From positions 1-64,000 of the forward strand of contig JACZWC010000008.1 of the NCBI GenBank assembly GCA_022572355.1: a DNA stretch of 64,000 nucleotides. The letters are read 5' to 3'. The DNA is from Bacteroidota bacterium (GTDB lineage Bacteria; Bacteroidota; Bacteroidia; NORP154). Numbering within the stretch: position 1 is the stretch's first letter; each line of letters opens with the position of its first letter. The translations under genes and the position numbers were made by a program. Below, piece by piece: positions 16,253-25,866 of this stretch. The notes under the pieces were generated by a model. It was not told the origin of the DNA, searched no databases, and was given only the letters and a program-made list of their open reading frames with translations.

Positions 16253-19210
16253 ATGGGAAGGATTCTTTTCATAGCTATTGCTATTCTAATTCATTTTACG
16301 GCTAACGCCCAATTATTCGAATGGGCTAAAAGCATCGGTAGCAGAACCCATGATCAAGGCTACAGTGTAGTCACTGACGGAAAAGGGAATGTATACATCA
16401 CGGGAGATTTTTGGGGTACTGCAGATTTTGACCCGGGCCCTAAAACTGCTAATCTAACTTCAGTTGGTTGGTCCGACATCTTTTTTGCGAAGTATGACGC
16501 TGGTGGCAATTACCTTTGGGCTAAAAGTATTGGTAGCAATGCTGCAGATGCGGCCTATAGCATTGCAACTGATAGAAGTGGAAATATATATATCACGGGC
16601 CTATTCTACCGTGCAGTGGACTTTGATCCGGGCCCTGCAAAGGCTTACCGCACATCAGCTGGCAAATATGACATCTTCTTTGCCAAATACGATGCCAGCG
16701 GTAACTACCTTTGGGCAAAAAATATTGGAGGTGCAAGTGATGATTTTGGCCGTAGTATTTCCACTGATGCGAATGGAAATGTGTACATCACGGGAGCTTT
16801 TCGAGGCAGGTTCGACTTTATCCCAGGAGCTAAAGGGACTCATCGAAGGTCGGTTGGAGGCACTGATATCTTTATCGCCAAATACGATACCGACGGAAAT
16901 GGCCTCTGGGTAAAAACCATCGGAAGCACAGGTGATGATTATGGTACCAACATCACAACAGATGGTAGTGGCAATATTTATGTCACGGGGAGGTTTCAAG
17001 AAACCGCAGACTTTGACCCGGGCGCTGAAAAGTCTAACCTCACGGCGGTTGGCGGAGCGGATATCTTTTTTGCCAAATATGACTCGGGAGGTAAGCACCT
17101 CTGGTCGAAAAGCATTGGTAGCCTATTTGATGATAAAGGTTCAGGCATCGTAACGGATGGCAGCGGGAACGTTTATATTACAGGACATTTTTACGGTACT
17201 GCAGACTTTGATCCGGGGCCTGGAACGGCTAATCTTATAGGGGCTGGTTGGGAAGATATCTATTTCGCTAAATACGATTCCGACGGTAACTACCTATGGG
17301 CAAAAAACATTGGAAGCGCAACGGATGACGGAGGTACGGGCATCGCAACCGATGGCAGTGGCAACGTGTATATTACCGGGTATTTCAGCGTTACGCCGGA
17401 CTTTGACCTGGGCCCCAGAACGGCTAACCTCACTTCATTTGCCTCGAAAGACATCTTTTTGGCCAAATACAATGGTGACGGAAAATATCTCTGGGCAAAA
17501 AGCATCGGAGGAAAGGGGAGCGATGTTGGCAGAGGCATAGCCTTTGATCCCACAGGCAAGGTGTGTATTACAGGATCTTTTCAGCGTACAGCCAACTTTG
17601 ACCCGGACGCAGGAACCACCAAACTTACAAGCGTTGGTTTAGCTGACATCTTTTTTACTCAGTACGATGCGGGGGCGGTGGAAAAAACGGTCACAGTCCA
17701 GGAACCGGTTGTCTCTAAAAAAATTGAAAAGGAAGTAAAGGAGAAAGAAGTCTTGATGAAAGAAGCGCTGGTAAAGCAGACAGAGGAAATGCTGTCGCAA
17801 AGCAAAGTGGCGCGAAACGTTCAAACTAATGTTAAAGCAGAAGTCGTGGAGCAGATAGATGAAAAGGGGGAGGCGGAGTTGAATTTAAAAGTGAAATATG
17901 AATACCAGGTAATAAAAGCAGTGATTGCAACCCAAACGGATGATTACACTGCTGGTGAGTACAGGTTGAGTCAATCCAACGCAGCCAAAGTGATTTTGTA
18001 TGTATTAAAAAGTACGATTGAGAACGAATTACAGGAGTATCTGATGCCCGAAACCAAGGTAACGATAAAGATCACCGGCTCTACAGATGCATCGCCAGTT
18101 ACCGGTAAAATCCGCTATGGAGGAGAATATGGCTGGTTCAAGGAAGAATTCGCTTTTATTAACGGCATGTTGGAAAATATCACGATCACTAAGGAGAGCG
18201 GTATCACTAGTAATGAGCAGCTCGCCTTTCTAAGAACTTACGGCGTGAGGAAGTTTATGGAAGACTACGTTTCGCCATTAAGAGTTACTGATAACAAATT
18301 TGAACATTACGCATTTGTATCAAAAAAAATCGGCGCACAATACAGGAGAATATCAGTTGAGTTGATCATTCATAAGGCATTTGATAATAAAAGGACACCT
18401 GTAGTAGAAGAGGAAACCGCTATGCGCGGCAGTGGAGATCCTCTTAAAGGGCTTAATATTTCAAACGCAATGGAGCAAATGAATATAGGCAATTATTATG
18501 CCCTGATCATTGGAATTGACAACTACAAAGGTGCGTGGCAGCCATTAAAAAATGCGGTAAGAGATGCAACAGAAATGGAAAATCTGTTAAGAGAGAAATA
18601 TAAGATGGATTACTTCAAGACCTTACACAATGAAGTCGCCACGAGAAGAACTATCATGAAAGAATTCAACTGGCTTGTCAAAAATGTAACCGAAAATGAC
18701 AATGTCTTTATTTACTTTTCAGGGCATGGTGATTTCAAAAAAGAGCTGAATAAAGGTTATTGGGTTCCTGCAGATGCCCTGACAACGGAAATTTATGATT
18801 TTATATCGAATTCCGACATACAGACCTTTATGAACGGAATCAAATCAAAGCACACATTGTTGATTTCGGATGCGTGCTTTAGCGGAGATCTGTTCAGAGG
18901 AACCACTACTTCAGTTCCCTTTGAAGAATCATCAAAATACTATGCCAAAGTACACAGCTTAAAATCACGACAAGCATTGACCTCAGGCGGTGTTGAGCCG
19001 GTCATGGATGGCGGAAGGGAAGGCCATTCTGTATTCACTTATTACATGTTGGAAATGCTCAGAAGGAATGAAGTCAAATATTATGACGCAGGACAATTAT
19101 ACCAGGATCTGAAAATACCCGTGGCAAACAATTCTGATCAAACTCCAATATTACAACCCGTTAAAAACACCGGAGATGAGGGAGGGCAATTTATTTTTAT
19201 AAGGAAGTAA
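16253..19210 (+). CDS. SBBP-propeller, OmpA-like and caspase-like (peptidase C14) protein
   Basis: A 985-residue exported protein; signal peptide ends TANAQ. Residues 20 to about 470 are about eight SBBP beta-propeller repeats (GNVYITGxFxGTADFDPGP...DIFFAKYDxxGNYLWAKSIGS). A charged coiled-coil stretch follows (about 480-520), then a region with features of an OmpA-like domain (KVTIKITGSTDAS, LAFLRTYGVRKFM). From about 725 comes the linker MRGSGDPLKGLNIS and a caspase-like domain starting YYALIIGIDNYKG. The catalytic His825 (YFSGHGD) and Cys875 (SDACFSGD) are both present, so the peptidase should be active; the S1 preference is untested. There is no T9SS domain, so it is probably periplasmic. 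A paralogous caspase module occurs at 40067. Confidence 0.88.
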   Translation: MGRILFIAIAILIHFTANAQLFEWAKSIGSRTHDQGYSVVTDGKGNVYITGDFWGTADFDPGPKTANLTSVGWSDIFFAKYDAGGNYLWAKSIGSNAADAAYSIATDRSGNIYITGLFYRAVDFDPGPAKAYRTSAGKYDIFFAKYDASGNYLWAKNIGGASDDFGRSISTDANGNVYITGAFRGRFDFIPGAKGTHRRSVGGTDIFIAKYDTDGNGLWVKTIGSTGDDYGTNITTDGSGNIYVTGRFQETADFDPGAEKSNLTAVGGADIFFAKYDSGGKHLWSKSIGSLFDDKGSGIVTDGSGNVYITGHFYGTADFDPGPGTANLIGAGWEDIYFAKYDSDGNYLWAKNIGSATDDGGTGIATDGSGNVYITGYFSVTPDFDLGPRTANLTSFASKDIFLAKYNGDGKYLWAKSIGGKGSDVGRGIAFDPTGKVCITGSFQRTANFDPDAGTTKLTSVGLADIFFTQYDAGAVEKTVTVQEPVVSKKIEKEVKEKEVLMKEALVKQTEEMLSQSKVARNVQTNVKAEVVEQIDEKGEAELNLKVKYEYQVIKAVIATQTDDYTAGEYRLSQSNAAKVILYVLKSTIENELQEYLMPETKVTIKITGSTDASPVTGKIRYGGEYGWFKEEFAFINGMLENITITKESGITSNEQLAFLRTYGVRKFMEDYVSPLRVTDNKFEHYAFVSKKIGAQYRRISVELIIHKAFDNKRTPVVEEETAMRGSGDPLKGLNISNAMEQMNIGNYYALIIGIDNYKGAWQPLKNAVRDATEMENLLREKYKMDYFKTLHNEVATRRTIMKEFNWLVKNVTENDNVFIYFSGHGDFKKELNKGYWVPADALTTEIYDFISNSDIQTFMNGIKSKHTLLISDACFSGDLFRGTTTSVPFEESSKYYAKVHSLKSRQALTSGGVEPVMDGGREGHSVFTYYMLEMLRRNEVKYYDAGQLYQDLKIPVANNSDQTPILQPVKNTGDEGGQFIFIRK

Positions 19211-19285
19211 ACTCGTTCGAAAATTTGCTGAGTAACGCGATGATTGGCAAGCCCACGACAGCTCTTGCACACACCCAGTGAACGC

Positions 19286-20041
19286 TTATGCGAAATCTGC
19301 CTCCGTCTGAATCATATTGGTTCTGATCCTGATGATCCCCAGCTTATTGAAAATACAGATAGCGATATATACCGGGTCAATCTCATGCCATTTATGCCCG
19401 AAGTTGGGCCTTCCAAGGTATTTATGGTGGTTATTGTGGTAACCTTCTCCGAGCATTAACCAGTCAAAGGGCCAGATATTTGTTGACGTGTTGTTTACTT
19501 CAAAATTCTTATATCCAACCTTGTGCGCGAACCAGTTAATTACAACTCCCTGAGCGGGCCCTATTACAAAATGAAGTGGTAAGAATAAAAATACCCACCA
19601 ATAGGGTGCGAAGAACACGTAAAAGGTAATGTACAATGCCACCCAGGACAACCGCACGGCCCAAAGGTCGCCAAACCTTTCGAATGCTTCCCATGAAGGC
19701 AGGTCCTTCTTAAATTTATCTTCAACGATTATCCTGCCAGCGTATATATCATCGTAATGGGTTTTGGTTTTCCACATCATCTTAAAAAGGTTGGGCTCAT
19801 ACTTTGGTGAGTGTGGGTCCTTCTCTGTATCAGCATAAGCATGATGCTGCCGGTGCATTACACCATAAGCATAAGGGCTCATAAAAGATGCTCCCTGTGT
19901 CAATAAAGAATAGATATAAAATATCTTTTCCCAGAATTTCGACATGGTAAACATCTTATGTGCAGCATATCGGTGATGAAAGAAAGTTTGAGCAAACAAG
20001 GAGAGGTACCAGTGGGCAATAATAAAAACAAGAATAGCCAT
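19286..20041 (-). CDS. Fatty acid (acyl-CoA delta-9-type) desaturase
   Basis: A membrane di-iron desaturase. The ATG at 20041 (MAILVFIIAHWYLSLFAQ) is preferred over an upstream TTG, giving 251 residues. The three histidine boxes are complete: HHRYAAHK, HRQHHAYAD and HNNHHKY. Hydrophobic segments flank them in the usual order. It introduces a cis double bond into a fatty acyl chain and so adjusts membrane fluidity. It is shorter than eukaryotic enzymes and lacks a fused cytochrome b5. It is a single gene; a palindromic repeat lies upstream. Confidence 0.92.
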   Translation of the reverse strand: MAILVFIIAHWYLSLFAQTFFHHRYAAHKMFTMSKFWEKIFYIYSLLTQGASFMSPYAYGVMHRQHHAYADTEKDPHSPKYEPNLFKMMWKTKTHYDDIYAGRIIVEDKFKKDLPSWEAFERFGDLWAVRLSWVALYITFYVFFAPYWWVFLFLPLHFVIGPAQGVVINWFAHKVGYKNFEVNNTSTNIWPFDWLMLGEGYHNNHHKYLGRPNFGHKWHEIDPVYIAICIFNKLGIIRIRTNMIQTEADFA

Positions 20042-20127
20042 TCCTCTGAGGATTATGCGTCTGACAAATAACAACTATTAATTCAACAAGTTGAGAGCAC
20101 TGATCATAATGTTATTAACGAACAATC

Positions 20128-20220
20128 TGCGAATCGCGAATTTGTACGAATTTACGAATAGGTGGTTTGGTGGAAATTGGCAACAAATTCGCGCCATTCG
20201 CGTCAATTGGCGATTCGCGG
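20128..20220. repeat. Intergenic palindromic repeat of CGAAT units (copy 2)
   Basis: Arms at about 20128-20161 and 20184-20220 are imperfect reverse complements: GCGAATCGC-AATT-CGAAT pairs with the complement of ATTCG-AATT-GCGATTCGC. The loop is about 22 bases. The word composition and layout match the element at 12198-12287. It lies between two minus-strand genes and ends three bases from the stop codon of the YdeI-like gene. Confidence 0.7.
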
Positions 20221-20223
20221 ATA

Positions 20224-20832
20224 TCATATGTATTTCCAGTTCTTTGGCTTACCCTCCGCTAACCACTCAACACTGGTAGCCAATCGCTTTTCCCTTGTCT
20301 CTTCCAGTTTGGCTTCGGTAACCCACTCAACATATTCTTTTTTGTTGGAGTAGCTGAATCCTTCAAAAGTCGCCAGAGCCTTCACATCCGTTTTAACGGC
20401 ATTCATAAAATACTCGGGAATTGCCAGCTCTTTCTTATCCGTTTTTGTTTGCAACGGTACTTTAACTCCTGATTCATTAATTTGAATGGCCTCAGCAAGG
20501 TACTCCAGCATAATCTTGTCCGATGGCAAGTCCTCCACATCTTTCAATTTCTTCAAGAGTCCAAAGGATGTCTTTCCCATGATCGTTAGCAGTTTATGAG
20601 GATCCTTCATAGCTGTTCCTTTCCAAAATGAAAAGTTGCAGTGTTGCTTAAAGGACATCATGCTGCAAATCACGCCTTTGTACTCAAAATGAGGTGCTCC
20701 CCATTTTATGGTCTCTTCCACATCAGGGCAAGCCCCCCAAACCAGCTCGCGGATCTTGTTCAGGATGGGTTGGGCAAAGTCCTGCGACTTCGCTATGTAC
20801 GCATCAACTTTTGGTGAGTATTTGTTGGCCAT
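20224..20832 (-). CDS. YdeI/OmdA-like protein with DUF1801 domain
   Basis: About 202 residues from the chosen start MANKYSPKVDAY; an ORF start three codons earlier is less likely. The N-terminal half is a DUF1801/YdhG-like fold (LNKIRELVWGACPDVEETIKWGAPHFEYKGVICSM split over several strands). The C-terminal third (DKKELAIPEYFMNAVKTD, ATFEGFSYSNKKEYVEWVTEA, EWLAEGKPKNW) is the OmdA/YdeI domain. Bacteroidota commonly encode this fusion. Its molecular role is not established; YdeI in E. coli has been linked to envelope stress resistance. No signal peptide is present. Confidence 0.85.
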   Translation of the reverse strand: MANKYSPKVDAYIAKSQDFAQPILNKIRELVWGACPDVEETIKWGAPHFEYKGVICSMMSFKQHCNFSFWKGTAMKDPHKLLTIMGKTSFGLLKKLKDVEDLPSDKIMLEYLAEAIQINESGVKVPLQTKTDKKELAIPEYFMNAVKTDVKALATFEGFSYSNKKEYVEWVTEAKLEETREKRLATSVEWLAEGKPKNWKYI

Positions 20833-20896
20833 ATTTCTCAAATATTAAGATTAACTATAAAAGTCATAGTCATGGTCATCGTGGTGTATCCACACC

Positions 20897-22123
20897 CTAC
20901 CTCCTCCGATTGGAATGTGGCCTCTTGTTTCCACCACCACGGAATCTGCCACCACGTGGCTGATATCGCTGCACAGGATTCCACTCCGGCCCCTTCTGTA
21001 TTTCAGCGGGAAGCGGAACCCTGGGCACTTTTTTCTCGATCAGCTTTTCTATTTTCTCCATCTTGTACATATCGTCCTCATTGACAAAGGTCAAGGCAAC
21101 CCCCGTGGTGTCAGCCCTTGCCGTCCTGCCGATCCTGTGGACATAATCCTCTGCATCATTGGGAACATCAAAATTGATAATGAGGTTGATATCTTTGATG
21201 TCGATCCCCCGGCTCAATACATCAGTAGCTACCAATATCCGTGTTTTTCTGGCTCTGAAATTGAGCAGTACTTCTTCCCTCTCGCTCTGCTGAAGATCAG
21301 AAGATATGGCCTCGACGTTCATGCCTTTTCTCTTCAGCGCTCTGTGTACCTCGCTCACTTTTTTCTTGGTAGATCCAAATATCAGTATGCTTTTGTATTC
21401 AGGCTTGTCAGCAATCAAGCTGCTGGTAAGTGCAATTTTGTCATTCTCATAAATCAGGTACGCAGCCTGGAGTACACCGGCAACAGGCTTGGAAAGAGAA
21501 ATGGTGACCTCCATGGGGTCATTGAGGACTTCCTTGGCTAAATAGCGAATGTTCGAGGGCATGGTAGCACTGAACATCAGTGTTTGCCGTTGTTTCGGCA
21601 GATGTGAAACAATTTTGAGAATATCTTCCAAAAAACCTATGTCCAGCATACGGTCTGCTTCATCCAGCACCAAGTACCTGAGTTTGCTAAAATCTACATA
21701 GCCCATATTGAGGTGAGATATCAGTTTACCTGGAGTGGCTACAATAATGTCTGATCCTTTGACGATTGCATTTTTTTGTGCACCCCAATCCTCACCACTG
21801 CCACCTCCGTATACTGCCAATGATTCCACCGGCATAAAATAAGAAAAGCCCTGTATTACCTGGTCAATTTGAATGGCCAGCTCCCGCGTAGGAACCAGTA
21901 CCAATGCCCTTATGCCATCACCTTGAGATTTCAACAAACTGTGCAAAATCGGCACCATGAACGCCGCCGTCTTGCCCGTGCCAGTTTGAGCGCAGGTGAT
22001 GATGTCTTTCCCCTCCAGAATTGAAGGAATGGTTTGCTCCTGTACAGGTGTAGCATCATTGAATCCCATATAAGATATGGACTCGAGTAGCTTCTCGTCT
22101 ATGTTAAAATCCTCGAATTTCAT
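20897..22123 (-). CDS. DEAD-box RNA helicase, RhlE-like
   Basis: A 408-residue ATP-dependent RNA helicase. Q-motif region GFNDATPVQEQTIP (20-33), Walker A AQTGTGKT (45-52), VPTRELAIQ, TPGKL, the DEAD box in VLDEADRMLDIG, SAT in MFSATMPSN, then the second RecA domain with ARGID-like SRGIDIKDINLIINFDVP and HRIGRTAR. The tail is short and basic (YQPRGGRFRGGGNKRP), suited to RNA contacts. Proteins of this type remodel ribosome precursors and mRNA. The gene stands alone. Confidence 0.93.
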   Translation of the reverse strand: MKFEDFNIDEKLLESISYMGFNDATPVQEQTIPSILEGKDIITCAQTGTGKTAAFMVPILHSLLKSQGDGIRALVLVPTRELAIQIDQVIQGFSYFMPVESLAVYGGGSGEDWGAQKNAIVKGSDIIVATPGKLISHLNMGYVDFSKLRYLVLDEADRMLDIGFLEDILKIVSHLPKQRQTLMFSATMPSNIRYLAKEVLNDPMEVTISLSKPVAGVLQAAYLIYENDKIALTSSLIADKPEYKSILIFGSTKKKVSEVHRALKRKGMNVEAISSDLQQSEREEVLLNFRARKTRILVATDVLSRGIDIKDINLIINFDVPNDAEDYVHRIGRTARADTTGVALTFVNEDDMYKMEKIEKLIEKKVPRVPLPAEIQKGPEWNPVQRYQPRGGRFRGGGNKRPHSNRRR

Positions 22124-22229
22124 GCTACCATTTCTGGTATAGGTCGATTAAAGAAAACAAATAACGAATGTGATAAGTAAAATCTAAAGTGAGATAAATT
22201 TTGAAACGGGAATTGCGGAGTAATGTTAT

Positions 22230-22427
22230 TTATTGCTTTACCGGGCTTCCATTCTTGAATTCGCCCATCATTACCACATCCTTGGTTTTTTCATAATCTT
22301 TGGCAGCATCGAGCATAGACTCCTTGGTGTCTCTCCTGATTTTTACACCAGATTTTGATCCCTTATTTCGAACTTCGATATAAAAGCCATCCTTGAGTTT
22401 TCCCGGTTTGGTAGGTGGTCTTCCCAT
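22230..22427 (-). CDS. Small conserved hypothetical protein
   Basis: A 65-residue basic protein (MGRPPTKPGKLKDGFYIEV, then RNKGSKSGVKIRRDTKESM). No signal peptide or membrane segment. The sequence looks like a compact beta-beta-alpha protein, and similar short proteins occur in other Bacteroidota, from memory. Function is unknown. Frame quality (ATG start, coding composition, separate from neighbours) supports a real gene. Confidence 0.7.
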   Translation of the reverse strand: MGRPPTKPGKLKDGFYIEVRNKGSKSGVKIRRDTKESMLDAAKDYEKTKDVVMMGEFKNGSPVKQ

Positions 22428-22891
22428 AATTTCAACATATAATAATTCCTTCTGAAGTATTTCCTCTACTTCTGGTGAGCCAAATGTAAGATAAATGTAT
22501 TAAGTTCCAAACTTTATCCGCGCTTATTAGATAATTGGCAATTATTATCGGTCAAGTTGGTCATTTAGCCCTTCTTTTTTGCAAATATTACTGATAATCA
22601 TCTATTTATAATGGGGCTTCGTCTAATTGGACATATTTTAATCTGTAGGATTTGTAAATTTAAGAGTTCAAATGGAATGGAGCGCCCCGGTTTGATTCTT
22701 ACCAACCTTCGCCCTATAACGTGCGGTAAGCACACGTGATTGACCTCCTTTTGGACTAAGATTGGAATCGTCTGCACGCAATACCTTGACGATTGCCGCG
22801 AAATTAGAAAAGGACAATTTGTGTTTGTTGACTAAATATGAATCGATAATATTTCTTGTTACAAAATAATAACTCTTTAAATACCAAAGCC
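22428..22891. other. Intergenic stretch, no gene supported
   Basis: About 460 bp between the divergent small gene and the tail-fibre-like gene. A short hairpin CGTGC-GGTAA-GCAC is visible near 22721. A minus-strand frame stays open from about 22900 to a stop at 22668 but has no ATG and overlaps the start of the next gene, so it is not called. Promoters for both flanking genes must lie here; none matches the consensus well. Confidence 0.4.
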
Positions 22892-25705
22892 ATGAAACTA
22901 AGAAGCTTCATAAATAGGTGTGCCATTATTGCCGCCGTTCAATTATTGTCTTTGTCAACTTATGCACAACAGCAGCAGACTTGTGTGCAGCTACTTTGCT
23001 TTGCAGCTTTAAAGCATAAAGTTGTCGCACCTACAGTGGCAGGCCCGGTAGGCGAAATTCAAATTACTGTTACTTTTTCCGGGGCGGGGGTAACGATCTC
23101 TGGAGTGCAGGTTGGATCTACTTATAGAGTATCTACTTGCAATGGAACATCAGACGATACCTACTTATTTGTTTTAGAAAATTTTAGCGACAACACATGG
23201 TGTGATGATGACGCATGCGGACAACAATCAGAAGTAGACATTACTCCAACTCTGGATGGGAGTGTTAACGTATTTATTTTTGAAAAGAGTTGTGGTGCAT
23301 TTTCAGCAGATGTAACGGCGACAATTCAACTGTTGCAGCAGCAAGGTGGCGGAAATGGTAACCAGAGTGGAAACGGAAATGGCAATGGCGTTGGTCAAGG
23401 CGGAATACCGGCCCTTTTAGCAAATACCTGGAAGATTGACGGAAATTCAGGATTGTCGAGTACGGATTTTATTGGTACCACTGATGCAACAGATTTGGTT
23501 TTTAAAACAAATGGTGTTGAAAACATGAGGTTACACTATTCTGGTAATACAGGAAGCGTTCTTATGAGTCCCGAAACCTATTTAGGTACAACTGGTAGCA
23601 ACAGTCGACTTGATTTTCAAACGTTAGGATTTCCCAATTGTATTAGCTTGCTGCAGGATCCGTCTTTTGTCACGGGACAAATATTTAAAATGATTCCTCC
23701 TTCTGCGGCAATATCTGTAATTCCAGATTACTCCGATGGATTAATGGCATTGGTTGACAATAATGGAGAAGGTACTATACTTCTTGAAGTTTCGGGGCCA
23801 ACACCTACATCAACAATCGATGTTAGAAGGTCAATTTCTATTAATGGAAAGAATTCATTAGGTAATCAAGGAACGATTGAAATATTCAATCATACTGGTG
23901 ACCAACTTATATTTGATGGTATTGCAGGGCCATCTACCTGGAGTGCCCCTGAAGGATTAAATATAAATGGTGGAGGGGTAGTAATTGGATCAAATCTTTT
24001 TACGTCAGCCGTTGAACTTGAAGTGGCTGGAGATATCAGGTCCTCCGGTTCAATCGATGCTGGCCAATACCTGCTTAATGGCAGTCCTTTGCAACAGTCT
24101 CAATGGACTTCTTCGGGGAATGATATCTATTATTCTGCAGGAAAGGTGGGAATAGGTACAGCAAATCCATCGGAAATTTTGGAGGTAGATGGTAACATTA
24201 GTGTCTCTGGAATCCTAAAGGTTGGAAGTAATTCTATAATTATAGATGCGAGTGCAGGCCCGACCGGGGCTCCTGGCCCAGAAAACCACATTTATATAAA
24301 CTCGGGTAGTAGTGAAGACTTGTTTATCAATAGTTCGGATGCAACACTCGTTCCTACGCCTCTTAACGCAAATACTGCTGCAAATACTATTCTAAACGCA
24401 AATGACAATAACGGAAGGGTTGGGATTGGCACAACAAGCCCTCAAAAAAAGCTTCACGTCAAAACAATCCATACCGGTCTTGAAGAGTCTCATAATGGTA
24501 TTAGGCTTGAGGATGTTAGTGGTCCTGGTCCTCCGAACACATCTATCTGGGATATTGAACCTGTTTTTTCAAGTGGTATTGCAAAACTCGATATTGGTAC
24601 TCCTGGCAATCCATTATTTACCGTAACAGAACAGGGTAATGTTGGTATTGGTACAACCAGCCCGAGTGAAAAGTTGACAATAAAAAGTGCAAATAATGCG
24701 GTAAATTTTGGCATAGAGCGGAGTTCAAATACGAATAATGTATTTGAGGTCGTTGAAACTAGTACGGGGGCTGGAAGAACACATGTATACGATGCAAACG
24801 GCAATCTGGATATATTTTTAGCGACTGATGGTAATGTTTATTTCAACAACTCAGGCAATGTTGGTTTTGGAACAACCAATCCAATCACAAAGCTTCATGT
24901 AGAAAATGATGGAAACGTTAGAATTACACTGAAGGATGCTCTAAATCCAAGTGGCAAGTTTTTTCAAATTGAGCAAGAGGGAGATTTGGTTTCATTCAAC
25001 GATGCTGGTATAAAGCAAATAATAAATATGAACCTGGTATCTGGTAATGTTGGTATTGGAACAAATAATAATCCTGAATCTCCGTTAGAAATTAATTCAG
25101 TTTCTGCTGTAAATGATAGAATTCTCAATATGAAAGATAGTGAAGACCGAGGTTTATTTATAGTGCCGAAATTGGATGGCTTTGGCTATAGTGCACTATC
25201 ACAACCTAACGATGTGGGAATATTTTGGAATGACCACCTAACTCCGTCAGGCACCGGCGTTGTAGCGGGATTGGTCATTGCGCCTTGGAACACCAGTACT
25301 GCGGGGATAAGAATAACGGCAGAAGGAAATGTTGGAATTGGAACAAGTGACCCTGGAAGTTTTAAACTTGCCGTGGAAGGAAAAGTTGGTGCCCGGGAAT
25401 TTAAAGTTACACTGCAAAACCCATGGCCAGATTATGTGTTTTCAAACGATTATCATCTAATGCCTATGTCTGAATTAGAGGAGTACATTCGAAAAAACGG
25501 ACATTTACCGGAGATTCCTTCTGCACTGGACTTAAAAGAGGATAATGGAATAAATCTTGGTGATATGCAGATCAGACATATGAAAAAAACGGAGGAACTT
25601 TATTTGTATGTCATTGAATTGAACGGTATGATTAGGTCACAAGAGGTCGAAATTAACAAACTAAAGAAAATAGTATCGGAGCAAAGGACAAATTCAGCAA
25701 ATTGA
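22892..25705 (+). CDS. Secreted tail-fibre-like repeat protein
   Basis: Start chosen at MKLRSFINRCAIIAA (22892), because the upstream extension uses TTG and precedes a clear signal peptide (cleavage after TYAQ); 937 residues. An N-terminal Cys-containing beta domain (about 30-160) is followed by a Gly/Asn-rich linker, then a long region with repeated short motifs of the GNVGIGTTSPSEKLHV type, which are typical of trimeric fibre proteins. The C-terminus (YVFSNDYHLMPMSELEEYI, NGHLPEIPSALDL) matches the degenerate S74/endosialidase-chaperone-like tail common in Bacteroidota, ending in a coiled coil. No T9SS domain. Probably surface or periplasmic; ligand unknown. Confidence 0.8.
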   Translation: MKLRSFINRCAIIAAVQLLSLSTYAQQQQTCVQLLCFAALKHKVVAPTVAGPVGEIQITVTFSGAGVTISGVQVGSTYRVSTCNGTSDDTYLFVLENFSDNTWCDDDACGQQSEVDITPTLDGSVNVFIFEKSCGAFSADVTATIQLLQQQGGGNGNQSGNGNGNGVGQGGIPALLANTWKIDGNSGLSSTDFIGTTDATDLVFKTNGVENMRLHYSGNTGSVLMSPETYLGTTGSNSRLDFQTLGFPNCISLLQDPSFVTGQIFKMIPPSAAISVIPDYSDGLMALVDNNGEGTILLEVSGPTPTSTIDVRRSISINGKNSLGNQGTIEIFNHTGDQLIFDGIAGPSTWSAPEGLNINGGGVVIGSNLFTSAVELEVAGDIRSSGSIDAGQYLLNGSPLQQSQWTSSGNDIYYSAGKVGIGTANPSEILEVDGNISVSGILKVGSNSIIIDASAGPTGAPGPENHIYINSGSSEDLFINSSDATLVPTPLNANTAANTILNANDNNGRVGIGTTSPQKKLHVKTIHTGLEESHNGIRLEDVSGPGPPNTSIWDIEPVFSSGIAKLDIGTPGNPLFTVTEQGNVGIGTTSPSEKLTIKSANNAVNFGIERSSNTNNVFEVVETSTGAGRTHVYDANGNLDIFLATDGNVYFNNSGNVGFGTTNPITKLHVENDGNVRITLKDALNPSGKFFQIEQEGDLVSFNDAGIKQIINMNLVSGNVGIGTNNNPESPLEINSVSAVNDRILNMKDSEDRGLFIVPKLDGFGYSALSQPNDVGIFWNDHLTPSGTGVVAGLVIAPWNTSTAGIRITAEGNVGIGTSDPGSFKLAVEGKVGAREFKVTLQNPWPDYVFSNDYHLMPMSELEEYIRKNGHLPEIPSALDLKEDNGINLGDMQIRHMKKTEELYLYVIELNGMIRSQEVEINKLKKIVSEQRTNSAN

Positions 25706-25715
25706 GGAGAGTTAA

Positions 25716-25805
25716 GTCTATACTAAGAGATTAGAGGAGTCAGAAAAGGAAGATAAATTGAAGGATAAGCGGATACAGGAATTGGAGAAGACTGGAAATA
25801 GATAA
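25716..25805 (+). pseudogene. Out-of-frame coiled-coil remnant after the fibre gene
   Basis: Immediately after the fibre gene stop, frame 3 encodes KRLEESEKEDKLKDKRIQEL and ends NR-stop at 25805. This is a heptad-like continuation of the type of C-terminal coiled coil seen just upstream, but in a different frame and without a start codon. It may be the decayed original 3' end of the fibre gene after a frameshift, or of a lost paralogue. Confidence 0.45.
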
Positions 25806-25866
25806 TATAACAGGATATACCGTTCAGGAATGGGCTTAAAGAGATTATGTAAATTAGGGGAGGGTA

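Noticed and set aside
22668-22900. Open minus-strand frame (SPKGGQSRVLTARYRAKVG...) in the intergenic gap
   Set aside because: It has no ATG, GTG or plausible start context, overlaps the 5' end of the fibre gene, and matches no family I know; it may be chance or a relic.
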